A stretch of 64,000 nt of DNA, taken from NCBI GenBank assembly GCA_904378045.1, contig CAJFHC010000009.1:1-64000 (forward strand), given 5' to 3'. Within the stretch, counting starts at the first letter, position 1; each line of letters starts with the position of its first letter. The DNA is from Candidatus Metalachnospira gallinarum. Its GTDB lineage: Bacteria > Bacillota > Clostridia > Lachnospirales > Anaerotignaceae. The position numbers and the translations under genes were made by a program. Below the pieces are notes generated by a model. The model searched no databases. It saw nothing but the letters and a program-made list of their open reading frames with translations, and had not been told where the DNA came from. Positions 45,292 through 53,836 of the stretch are shown here, in pieces.

Positions 45292-45312
45292 TTTGAAAGG
45301 AGGGACCTGCTT

Positions 45313-46365
45313 ATGTTTGGTGAATTCGGTATCGGCGAGACCATAGGAATAGACTTGGGAACGGCCAATGTCCTTGTTTATATCAAGGGGCAGGGCATCG
45401 TTCTTAACGAGCCTTCGGTCGTTGCCGTTGACAGAGACACGAATACCATACTCGCCGTTGGTGAGGAAGCCAGAAGAATGCTTGGCAGGACGCCCGGAAA
45501 TATAGCGGCAATAAGACCTCTCCGCCAGGGAGTCATTTCGGACTATGAGCTGACGGAAAAAATGATTAAATATTTTATAGACAAGGCGTTTGTCAAAAGA
45601 TCCCTTGTAAAGCCGACGGTTTCCGTATGTATTCCAAGCGGAGTAACGGAGGTTGAAAAGAGGGCGGTGGAGGACGCCGTGCGCCACGCAGGAGCAAGGA
45701 ACGTAGTGCTTATAGAGGAACCGGTGGCCGCCGCCATAGGAGCCGGAATAGATATTTCCAGACCTTGCGGAAGCATGATCGTCGACATAGGCGGAGGAAC
45801 GACGGATATAGCCGTGCTTTCCCTCGGAGGAACCGTCGTAAGCAAATCCATAAAGATTGCCGGCGACGACTTTGACGACGCCATAATCAGATTCATAAGA
45901 AAGAAGCATAATGTCCTCATAGGAGAGAGGACTGCCGAACAGCTTAAAATAAACATCGGTACGGCTTATGAGAGAACCATGCCCGTTTCCATGGACGTAA
46001 GGGGGAGAAATCTTATTACCGGACTGCCCAAGAACATAACGGTCACGTCCAACGAGATGCTCCTCGCGCTTTCGGAGTCTGCCCAGGGAATAGCGGAGGC
46101 GGTACATAATGTGCTGGAACATACCCCGCCGGAGCTTGCCGCCGATATAATCGACAGAGGAATAGTTATGACCGGAGGAGGAAGCCTGCTTTACGGCCTT
46201 GACAAGCTCATACAGGAGAGAACGGGCACAAATGTTATGATAGCAGACGGCGCCATAAGCTGCGTTGCCGTTGGAACGGGAAAGTACATAGAATACTGGA
46301 GCGGCATACAAAACGAGATGTCGCCTAAAAAATCAGTGTTCCATAATTTGTTCAGAAGAAGATAA
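45313..46365 (+). CDS. mreB: Rod-shape-determining actin homologue MreB/Mbl
   Basis: A protein of 350 residues with the actin-family phosphate motifs GIDLGTANVLVY and IVDIGGGTTDIAVLSLGG and the adenosine motif ITMTGGGSLL-like VMTGGGSLLYGLDKL. It forms membrane-associated filaments that organise lateral wall synthesis. mreC and mreD do not follow, so this is a solitary MreB/Mbl copy. AAAGGAGGG precedes the ATG, 21 bp after mutS2. Confidence 0.95.
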   Translation: MFGEFGIGETIGIDLGTANVLVYIKGQGIVLNEPSVVAVDRDTNTILAVGEEARRMLGRTPGNIAAIRPLRQGVISDYELTEKMIKYFIDKAFVKRSLVKPTVSVCIPSGVTEVEKRAVEDAVRHAGARNVVLIEEPVAAAIGAGIDISRPCGSMIVDIGGGTTDIAVLSLGGTVVSKSIKIAGDDFDDAIIRFIRKKHNVLIGERTAEQLKINIGTAYERTMPVSMDVRGRNLITGLPKNITVTSNEMLLALSESAQGIAEAVHNVLEHTPPELAADIIDRGIVMTGGGSLLYGLDKLIQERTGTNVMIADGAISCVAVGTGKYIEYWSGIQNEMSPKKSVFHNLFRRR

Positions 46366-46373
46366 AAAATAAG

Positions 46374-46408
46374 CCGCTGCCGCCTGAATAAGGCTGACAG
46401 CGGTTTTT
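46374..46408 (+). terminator. Terminator after mreB
   Basis: CCGCTG near 46374 pairs with CAGCGG near 46398, with further partial pairing inside (GCC with GGC), followed by five T. Confidence 0.7.
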
Positions 46409-46419
46409 GCGCTTAAAAA

Positions 46420-46443
46420 ATGGCTCCGTTTTTACGGAGCCAT
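46420..46443 (-). terminator. Terminator of fba
   Basis: A perfect 10-bp stem (46420-46429 with 46434-46443) with a 4-nt loop; on the minus strand it runs directly into six T. Confidence 0.85.
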
Positions 46444-46453
46444 AGCTTTTATG

Positions 46454-47401
46454 TCAGTTCATTGAGTTTTCGGAACCAAGAACTTCTGTAATCTTTCTTT
46501 CTACAAGAGCTTCTATGTCAGTTCTTGCGGCTCCGAGATATCCTCTTGGATCGAAGGCTGAAGGATCCTCGGCAAAGCTCTTTCTTATAGCCGCTGTCAT
46601 GGCAAGACGGATGTCGGTATCCATATTTATCTTGCATACAGCCATTGAAGATGCCTTTCTGAGCATCTCAACGGGAATACCCTTCGCTCCGTTTATCTTT
46701 CCGCCGTATTTATTGCATGTCTCAACAGAATCCTGCTCAACGGATGAAGCTCCGTGAAGAACTATGGGATAGTTATGGAATCCTGCGGCCTCAAGTTTTT
46801 CCGTGATTTTTTCAAGACGCTCAAAGTCGAGCTTTGCATCGCCCTTGAACTTATATGCTCCGTGGCTTGTTCCGATGGCGACGGCGAGGGAATCAACGCC
46901 CGTTCGTTTTACAAAGTCAACGGCCTGATCGGGATCGGTATATGTGGCATGTCCCTCGGCTACCTTGACCTCATCCTCAACTCCGGCAAGTTTTCCGAGC
47001 TCAGCCTCAACAACTACGCCCCTTGCGTGAGCGTAATCAACGATCTCCTTTGTTTTGGCAACATTTTCCTCATAATCAAGATGTGATCCGTCAAACATAA
47101 CAGAGGAGAATCCTGCCTCGATGCAGAGCTTGCAAGTATCAAAATCCGGGCCATGATCCAGATGAAGGGCGATATCGATACCTGTTTCCTCTATGGCGGC
47201 GTCTACCATCTTTTTAAGATAAAGGGGATGCGCGTATTTAAGAGCGCTTTTTGAAACCTGGAGTATGACTGCGGAGTTGTGCTTTTTGCAGGCGCTTACG
47301 ATACCCTGGATGATCTCCATATTGTTGATATTGAAGGCGCCGATAGCATAATGTCCCTCATACGCTTTTTCAAACATTTCTTTCGTAGTTACTAATGCCA
47401 A
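46454..47401 (-). CDS. fba: Fructose-bisphosphate aldolase, class II
   Basis: A protein of 315 residues. This zinc-dependent aldolase splits fructose 1,6-bisphosphate into glyceraldehyde 3-phosphate and dihydroxyacetone phosphate. Motifs seen are YAIGAFNINNMEIIQG, HLDHGPDFDTCKLCIEAGFSSVMFDGS with the zinc histidine and catalytic aspartate, VEAELGKLAGVEDEV, AIGTSHGAYKF and LHGASSV. Codon use favours ATC/ATT like other highly expressed genes here. AAAGGAGT precedes the ATG on the minus strand. Confidence 0.97.
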   Translation of the reverse strand: MALVTTKEMFEKAYEGHYAIGAFNINNMEIIQGIVSACKKHNSAVILQVSKSALKYAHPLYLKKMVDAAIEETGIDIALHLDHGPDFDTCKLCIEAGFSSVMFDGSHLDYEENVAKTKEIVDYAHARGVVVEAELGKLAGVEDEVKVAEGHATYTDPDQAVDFVKRTGVDSLAVAIGTSHGAYKFKGDAKLDFERLEKITEKLEAAGFHNYPIVLHGASSVEQDSVETCNKYGGKINGAKGIPVEMLRKASSMAVCKINMDTDIRLAMTAAIRKSFAEDPSAFDPRGYLGAARTDIEALVERKITEVLGSENSMN

Positions 47402-47500
47402 TTTTAAAACTCCTTTCTCAAGAACCCTTTTTACCCTTTGTTATCCAATGAAAAATACTTTGTAAACCGAAGGCCTTTAAAATCAATAACCTACAATAAA

Positions 47501-47529
47501 ATTATAATACATTAGCCCGGCGATAGCAA
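47501..47529 (-). promoter_or_regulatory. Probable fba promoter
   Basis: On the minus strand: TTGCTA (47529-47524), a 17-bp spacer and TATAAT (47506-47501). The leader to the ATG is about 95 bp. Confidence 0.6.
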
Positions 47530-47584
47530 GGATGTTAAGACGACAAATTAATCAAAAACGCCGTTTTTAAGGCCGTTTAGGGTA

Positions 47585-47613
47585 TTGTAAACAAAATGCC
47601 CCTTTGCTATACT
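47585..47613 (+). promoter_or_regulatory. Promoter of the LspA-like gene
   Basis: TTGTAA at 47585-47590, a 17-bp spacer and TATACT at 47608-47613, the latter preceded by TGC (extended -10). The leader to the ATG is short. Confidence 0.7.
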
Positions 47614-47638
47614 TATAAAAAAAGGAGGCTGATGACCG

Positions 47639-48076
47639 ATGAAATATTTTATGCTGTCCCTGCTGGCGGCCTGCGCCGACCTTGTTTCAAAAAAAGCGGT
47701 CAGGGACAATATACCGAGAGGACGAAAGGTACATATAAAAGGAAGGCTTTATCTTTGGCACATAAAAAACAAAGGTCTGGCATATAATAAACTTGAGGAC
47801 AAAAGAAAGACGGTCGTCACGGCTTCCGCTTCCGCCGTCGGGCTGGTGGCGGCGTATCTTGTATATCTTATAAAGACCGGAGCGAAGCCCGTTGACAAAA
47901 TCGGGGCGGCGCTTATACTTGGCGGAGGAATTGGGAACCTCGCTGAAAGGATAAAGGACGGAGAGGTTACGGACTTTATTTATGTTGAAGCCAAGAAGAT
48001 GCCCATATTCAATATCGCGGATATAATTGCCGCTGCCGGAGGAATAATAACGGTTGTTAGAGCTTTTTTCAGATAA
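47639..48076 (+). CDS. Signal peptidase II-like membrane protein
   Basis: A protein of 145 residues resembling LspA, the aspartic protease that cleaves lipoprotein signal peptides. Family blocks are recognisable: NKGLAYN (usual NxGaAf), GGIGNLAERI (usual GNliDRi), VTDFI and MPIFNIADI. Both catalytic aspartates, in the TDFI and NIAD blocks, are present; the aspartate before RI is glutamate. It has fewer clear membrane helices than a standard LspA and a basic N-terminal loop. It is either a divergent LspA or a paralogue. AAAGGAGG lies eight bases before the ATG. Confidence 0.75.
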   Translation: MKYFMLSLLAACADLVSKKAVRDNIPRGRKVHIKGRLYLWHIKNKGLAYNKLEDKRKTVVTASASAVGLVAAYLVYLIKTGAKPVDKIGAALILGGGIGNLAERIKDGEVTDFIYVEAKKMPIFNIADIIAAAGGIITVVRAFFR

Positions 48077-48219
48077 CAGATGAAAATTTTGAAAAATACA
48101 GCTCGATAAAATATGAAAATAATTCATATTATTATGAATTATTCGCGGGACGGGCGGATCGATTCAGCGGATTTTGGATGATTGTTATATCTGATTTAAT
48201 TCATTATAAAATTAAGATA

Positions 48220-48248
48220 TTGAATTTTATAAATAATCGTAGTATAAT
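48220..48248 (+). promoter_or_regulatory. Promoter of the probable 6S RNA
   Basis: TTGAAT at 48220-48225, a 17-bp spacer and a perfect TATAAT at 48243-48248. No start codon with a ribosome binding site follows, consistent with an RNA gene. Confidence 0.75.
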
Positions 48249-48254
48249 AAGCCC

Positions 48255-48497
48255 ATAGAAAACAGATAGTAAGATTTCCGGGGGTGCTCGACATCCTGTT
48301 TATTTTGAACCTACATTCTGATTACGGGAGTCCAAGACGAGAAAAAAATATGCAGGGCCGCAAGATAATTCCCTTTGGGCAGCGGATTGCAGAATTTTAT
48401 CTGCGGACACCCACCTAGCTTAGGCTAGGTGTCAAAAGGCAGGCAACGACATCCCGGGACTAAATTTTAAGCGGTCTGATCATTTCAGACCGCTTTT
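48255..48497 (+). ncRNA. ssrS: Probable 6S RNA
   Basis: A gene-free stretch starts just after a strong promoter and ends at a rho-independent terminator (48469-48497). It contains a segment reading GAACCTACATTCTGATTACG near 48309, which resembles clostridial 6S RNAs. CCGGG/CCCGG (near 48278 and 48454) and CCTG/CAGG pairs could form the closing stem. A perfect internal hairpin is present near 48413-48432 (ACCTAGC..GCTAGGT). 6S RNA binds sigma-A RNA polymerase and slows it in stationary phase. The family call rests on memory of motifs, not on a covariance search. Confidence 0.6.
48469..48497 (+). terminator. Left copy of a duplicated terminator
   Basis: A 10-bp perfect stem (48470-48479 with 48485-48494) followed by T. 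It ends the ncRNA. A 29-nt copy with one mismatch lies at 48646-48674, and the two flank a short dispersed element. Confidence 0.85.
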
Positions 48498-48645
48498 GCG
48501 TGTCGAAAAAGTCCTTTAGGACTTTTTCGAGTTTAAATTAAGGCAATAAATCCCTATTTCTGCGGAAAGCCCTGAACTTTGTCAGGGCGCAGAAATACAC
48601 TCCCGAACCCTTCCGCTCACAATGGAATAGTTTTTTGACAGCCTG
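48498..48645 (+). mobile_element. Short MITE-like element, copy A
   Basis: 148 bp with no gene. The ends read CGTGTCGAAAAAG and, on the other strand, CAGGCTGTCAAAAAA, which share the inverted core TGTC(G/A)AAAAA. The element begins with a 13-bp hairpin (48503-48515 with 48518-48530). It has a nested hairpin in the middle (ATTTCTGCG near 48556 with CGCAGAAAT near 48588, enclosing GCCCTG/CAGGGC). It is flanked by 29-nt direct repeats. Copies B (55854-55999, inverted) and C (63908 onward) share the ends or the whole sequence. Confidence 0.75.
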
Positions 48646-48674
48646 AAGCGGTCTGATTATTTCAGACCGCTTTT
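48646..48674. terminator. Right copy of the duplicated terminator, overlapping the GNAT stop
   Basis: It matches 48469-48497 in 28 of 29 positions. The left part of the hairpin overlaps the last codons and stop of the GNAT gene on the minus strand, and the plus-strand side runs into six T. Confidence 0.8.
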
Positions 48675-49195
48675 TTATATTCGTCAATGGTTATTGAATA
48701 AAACTCACATCCGTGCAGGACCCCGTCGCAGGACAGCGCGCACGACCGGAGAGTGCCCTCGTATATAAAGCCGCATTTTTTTAACACCGAGCGGGAACGG
48801 CTGTTTTCGGCGTAGCAGTTGGCGGTTATGATTGAAAGTCCCATATTTTCAAATCCGTATTTTAAGACCGAATTTACGGCTTCGGTCATATATCCCTTTC
48901 CCCAATATTCCTCGGAAAGAGAATAGCCGAGCATCCTTGAGGAAGGATTGTTTCTTGCCGGATCGTCTGTAAGACCTATCGTGCCTATGACTTTTGGCCT
49001 TTCCTTGAGAATTATCGAAAAAATTCCGTCTTTACCGATAAAAATATCGTCAAGTATGCTTTCTGTCTCATCAATGGAACTATGGGGAGCCCAGCCGGCG
49101 TTTCTGCCTATGTTTTCGTTTTTTGAGTAATCAAATATATCAAACCGGTCGCACATCATCACGGGACGCAGAATGAGCCTTTCCGTGCTTATCAT
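48662..49195 (-). CDS. GNAT family N-acetyltransferase (RimJ/RimL type)
   Basis: A protein of 177 residues with the GNAT pattern. It opens with STERLILRPV, has the acetyl-CoA loop region LSEEYWGKGYMTEAVNSVLKYGFE and NCYAENSRSRSVLKKCGFIYEG. Members acetylate ribosomal protein N-termini or other amines; the substrate here is unknown. The ATG at 49195 overlaps the stop of the upstream EFR1 gene and has GGCGGTGA upstream. The C-terminal codons form part of a terminator. Confidence 0.9.
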   Translation of the reverse strand: MISTERLILRPVMMCDRFDIFDYSKNENIGRNAGWAPHSSIDETESILDDIFIGKDGIFSIILKERPKVIGTIGLTDDPARNNPSSRMLGYSLSEEYWGKGYMTEAVNSVLKYGFENMGLSIITANCYAENSRSRSVLKKCGFIYEGTLRSCALSCDGVLHGCEFYSITIDEYKKAV

Positions 49196-49944
49196 TTTTT
49201 CACCGCCCCATAGCTGTATCTGTATTTTCCGACGGACTTGTTTTTGTATTCTATTGCCTGCGCCGGACAGAGACATATACAGGCCATACAGTGGGTGCAG
49301 GACTTTCCCCAGACGGGCTTGCCGTTTTTAAGGCTTATGTTGTTCAGAGGACATACTTCGGCGCATTTTCCGCAGGATACGCATTTGACAGTTGATCTGA
49401 AGCCGTCGGCTCTGACGAACAGTTTATAAAAAACAGGATTTACGGCTCCGCTTAGTATTTTTCCCAAAAGGCTAACTCTGTCCCTGATGGGAGACGAGGC
49501 CTTTATTTTTTCCGCGACGGCAAGTATCTCATTATCAGCTTTTTTAAGTATGTCCACGGCCTCGTCGGGAGAAGGCGAATTGAACATGGCGATGTAATTC
49601 TCGGGCATTACGATCGACTTAAGTCCCTTGAAAATCAGTTTTTTTCTGTGGCTGAGTTCTTTGGCGTAGTGCCATGCGTTTCCGGCTCCGTCACCGCAGG
49701 TAAGGACAAAATATATCCTTTTGTTTCCTCTGAATTCAGTCTTGTCTATAAACTTCTCAACTATCCTTGGCACGCGCCATGCGTATGTCGGACAGACGAT
49801 CACGTATGGCAGTTCCGAGTCGAAAACACAGGGTTTTGAATTTTTGACGATATCGTTTATTGACACGATCTCTCCGCCGACAACGGAATGTATAAGCTCC
49901 GCGGCATGTCTGCTGTTGCCTGTTCCGCTGAAATATAGTATCAT
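49192..49944 (-). CDS. EFR1-family flavodoxin-ferredoxin fusion
   Basis: A protein of 250 residues. The N-terminal flavodoxin-like fold (about 1-150) begins with the FMN-loop motif YFSGTGNSRHAAE. The C-terminal part (about 185-240) carries two 4Fe-4S motifs, CVSCGKCAEVCP and CTHCMACICLCP. EFR1 proteins are soluble electron carriers common in anaerobic Clostridia; the partner enzyme is unknown. ATG 49944 has AGGAGG upstream, and the longer frame lacks such a site. The GNAT gene overlaps its end by 4 bp. Confidence 0.92.
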   Translation of the reverse strand: MILYFSGTGNSRHAAELIHSVVGGEIVSINDIVKNSKPCVFDSELPYVIVCPTYAWRVPRIVEKFIDKTEFRGNKRIYFVLTCGDGAGNAWHYAKELSHRKKLIFKGLKSIVMPENYIAMFNSPSPDEAVDILKKADNEILAVAEKIKASSPIRDRVSLLGKILSGAVNPVFYKLFVRADGFRSTVKCVSCGKCAEVCPLNNISLKNGKPVWGKSCTHCMACICLCPAQAIEYKNKSVGKYRYSYGAVKK

Positions 49945-50127
49945 TTTAGAACCTCCTTTTTTAAAAATATATATAACAGTATACCACAAAAGCATAAACT
50001 ATTAAATTTATTTGGAGAATTAGTAACAAATATCCGCGGCTTTATGGTCAGATTTTTATTTTTTTAGGTGCAAATGAAATGAAAACTATCCAAAATATAA
50101 AAACTTATCATAATTTGAAGAATTTTA

Positions 50128-50156
50128 TTGCTATATCCCTTTAAAGTGTATATAAT
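50128..50156 (+). promoter_or_regulatory. Probable gdhA promoter
   Basis: TTGCTA at 50128-50133, a 17-bp spacer and TATAAT at 50151-50156. It uses the same -35 variant as the fba promoter, another highly expressed metabolic gene. Confidence 0.6.
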
Positions 50157-50209
50157 AATATTCAATAGGTTTATCCTTTTTATGGATGAACAAAAAATAA
50201 ATTTATTAG

Positions 50210-51553
<1,344 letters not shown>

Positions 51554-51585
51554 AATAAACTATAGATTAAAATAATGACTTTTTA

Positions 51586-51622
51586 ACAGCCTTTCGACAG
51601 CCTTGCCGAAGGGCTGTTTTTT
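51586..51622 (+). terminator. Terminator after gdhA
   Basis: ACAGCCTTTCG at 51586-51596 pairs with CGAAGGGCTGT at 51607-51617 with one mismatch, followed by six T. Confidence 0.8.
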
Positions 51623-51737
51623 AATTTTCCGGTTACATTTTAAGGCCGCTTGCCCTTTATTTTGATTGATGATAAAATTAAAATAATCTTTAGGAAGTTT
51701 ATTTAATATTCAAATCATAACAAAGGGAGAATAGGCT

Positions 51738-51989
51738 ATGCTTGATTATAAATACGACACACAGCTTTTGATAGAGGGAAAGAATCTTTCTGAGGACGAA
51801 ATACACGACTATATAATGAAAAACATAGAAGGCGACTGCCTCATAGCCGTGGGAGACGAGGAACTCATAAAAATACATTTTCATACCAATACGCCGTGGA
51901 AGGTGCTGGAATACTGCGCATCCCTCGGGGATATATATGACGTTGTGATAGAAAACATGGCAAGGCAATCCGATGGGCTTCAGGGCTGA
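51738..51989 (+). CDS. Free-standing FakA middle-domain-like protein
   Basis: A protein of 83 residues that aligns by eye with the middle domain of YloV/FakA proteins. It has YDTQLLIEGKNLSEDEIHDYI, GDCLIAVGDEELIKIHFHTNTPW and VIENMARQ, compared with IKVHVHTDHPG and IDNMREQH in the full kinase at 8128. It has no DAK2 catalytic domain. Small proteins like this are often annotated 'kinase to dihydroxyacetone kinase' in Clostridia. Because the conserved residues are kept it appears functional, perhaps as a ligand or partner-binding subunit. AAAGGGAGAA precedes the ATG. Confidence 0.75.
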   Translation: MLDYKYDTQLLIEGKNLSEDEIHDYIMKNIEGDCLIAVGDEELIKIHFHTNTPWKVLEYCASLGDIYDVVIENMARQSDGLQG

Positions 51990-52026
51990 GAGGGCTAACC
52001 TTAAATAATTTGTAAGGCTTATTTTA

Positions 52027-52055
52027 TTGCAAAGGCGGTTTTTTTGGTTTATAAT
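52027..52055 (+). promoter_or_regulatory. Promoter of the DUF6762-like, lipoprotein and glycosylase genes
   Basis: TTGCAA at 52027-52032, exactly 17 bp, then TATAAT at 52050-52055. The next gene starts 81 bp downstream. Confidence 0.7.
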
Positions 52056-52135
52056 GTAGTAATTAATTATGATAGGCGGATTATGCCCTTTTACACGATT
52101 TTTTGAGGGCATATTATACAGAACGGAGTAGATAT

Positions 52136-52561
52136 ATGGACAATATGGAAGAAACTTTTATTGTTATAATGCTCAAAAACAAAGAGACAGGCTTTTTCGA
52201 GAAGGAGCTTGGCTCGTATGCCGTTGAAGACGAGGACGGCCTGATCTGCAACGCCTACGCGCTGGACGAGGGCGGAAGGACAGAAGTTTATATTAAGCTG
52301 ACAACGGGAAAAGACGTTGAGGATTGGGAATACGACGCTGTTTTTGATTACTATGATCCGGAAACGGTAATGGCCGAAGCGGATTCGGTTGAGGAAGAGG
52401 ACGGCGGATATAACCCTGTGTGGGTAGCGAAATTTGAATTCATCGACGATGTGAAAGCGATGGAAAACAAAATCAAAAAACTGCTTGAATTGCATAAAAA
52501 GGAGCTGGTCTCGGTTTATGAAACGATCGCAGATAAAAGGGACGAATACAGTGACGACTGA
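52136..52561 (+). CDS. Conserved acidic protein (DUF6762-like)
   Basis: A protein of 141 residues, strongly acidic, with a mixed alpha-beta pattern. It opens with an ETFIVIMLKNKETGFFEKEL segment and ends in a charged helix. I believe it corresponds to a Lachnospiraceae family named DUF6762, but this is from memory. There is no signal peptide or catalytic motif. ATG 52136 has CGGAG upstream. The next gene overlaps it by 11 bp. Confidence 0.65.
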   Translation: MDNMEETFIVIMLKNKETGFFEKELGSYAVEDEDGLICNAYALDEGGRTEVYIKLTTGKDVEDWEYDAVFDYYDPETVMAEADSVEEEDGGYNPVWVAKFEFIDDVKAMENKIKKLLELHKKELVSVYETIADKRDEYSDD

Positions 52562-53831
52562 TAAAATAAAAAATATTTTAAAAAAGATGTCTCTGGTGGT
52601 ATTTGCCGCAGGCATAGCTTTGACAGGCTGCGGGCCGGACGAAGAAGAGAACAAGCCTGACATAGAGACCGAAGTTCAGGACGAGGACAGGGAAGATATT
52701 TTCAAAGATGATGAGACCGAACCTGTTAAGCCCGAGCCCGATACCGAGGAACAGGACGAAGATGACGGCACCGCCGAAGAAGTGCAGGGGCAGACCGGAA
52801 ACAACGATAAGACCCAGGGAAGCACGACGCAGACCACGTCAAGACCATCTAAAGACCCGTCGCTCGCGTCATACTGGACAAAACTTGAGAATACGGCCAA
52901 AGCCGGACAAAATTACTACAGCGAATATTACACTAAGACAAGGGTAACAACCCAGAACGGATATTTATACAACTATGCCGCCGGAGCTCAGATAACGGCG
53001 AATTATCTCATAGGAGAGGGCAGGCTTTCCTCATCGGCCACGTCATCGGGAATATCCATAATGCTCATGTACGGAAGAGACATAGCCTCCTGCGGAGGAA
53101 GCTCCGTGCATATCACGGGCACAGACAGGGAATTTACCGTTTTCGCTTTTATGAGACATCCTTCCGAGGCAAGATATATTTTCGCCTCATCCAACGGTTC
53201 CTACGGAAATATGAGCGAAAGCGCCTATAACTCGCTTATGTCCGTGTATTCCATGAATCATGGCACCGTTAGAAGGCTTACGCCATCGAACAGCGAATAT
53301 GACAGGATACTGAGCTGTATAAAGATGTACGAGAGCAAATACGAGGACTACTTTGTAAGAAGCATAACGATAGACGACAAATACGCCTTTGTGGTGCTCA
53401 GCGGAAGATCAAACGCCGCCACGATAAGGGAATACATACTCAGATATGACAACGGAATATGGGAGGTCGTTATGGATGACCTTGAAGCGGAAGGAAGGCT
53501 TCCGGTCATCGTCAATAAGACGCTTCCGGACTTCAATATGTCGATGCTCCCGTCGTATTCGATAAAGGATTTTACAATGCTCACGGACTATACGGCGGTA
53601 ATGGACGCCCTTACGAGAGCCGGATACTATGAAAAGGACGATACGTTCTATTATTTCTGCGGTACCGAGGACTTCTGTTATATGATTACCGACAGCGGAA
53701 AACGCTTCCTCTGCCATAATAATAACGGAACATGGGACTGCTACTGGGTGCTTGATTATTATGAGGCCTTAAGCAGGCTTCAGAGACTTTCAAGCAACCC
53801 GCCTACATTTATTTTGCTTGATTTGGAGTGA
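52551..53831 (+). CDS. Hypothetical lipoprotein with acidic linker
   Basis: A protein of 426 residues. A basic N-terminus and hydrophobic stretch end in a lipobox (ALTGC, cysteine near residue 27), followed by an acidic, proline- and threonine-rich linker (about 30-105). A folded extracellular region (about 110-426), rich in tyrosine, serine and aromatic residues, has no recognised domain. The GTG start at 52551 lies eight bases after GGGA and overlaps the preceding gene, indicating translational coupling. It is predicted to sit on the outer face of the membrane. Confidence 0.75.
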   Translation: MTTDKIKNILKKMSLVVFAAGIALTGCGPDEEENKPDIETEVQDEDREDIFKDDETEPVKPEPDTEEQDEDDGTAEEVQGQTGNNDKTQGSTTQTTSRPSKDPSLASYWTKLENTAKAGQNYYSEYYTKTRVTTQNGYLYNYAAGAQITANYLIGEGRLSSSATSSGISIMLMYGRDIASCGGSSVHITGTDREFTVFAFMRHPSEARYIFASSNGSYGNMSESAYNSLMSVYSMNHGTVRRLTPSNSEYDRILSCIKMYESKYEDYFVRSITIDDKYAFVVLSGRSNAATIREYILRYDNGIWEVVMDDLEAEGRLPVIVNKTLPDFNMSMLPSYSIKDFTMLTDYTAVMDALTRAGYYEKDDTFYYFCGTEDFCYMITDSGKRFLCHNNNGTWDCYWVLDYYEALSRLQRLSSNPPTFILLDLE

Positions 53832-53836
53832 TCGAT

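Noticed and set aside
45010-46311. Minus-strand frame of 433 codons opposite mutS2 and mreB
   Set aside because: It spans two well-defined genes on the other strand, and its composition (many Y, H, R) is typical of a shadow frame.
48255-48497. tRNA, SRP RNA or tmRNA at this locus
   Set aside because: No cloverleaf, no GGAA-type SRP apical loop and no tag-peptide frame; the layout fits 6S RNA better.
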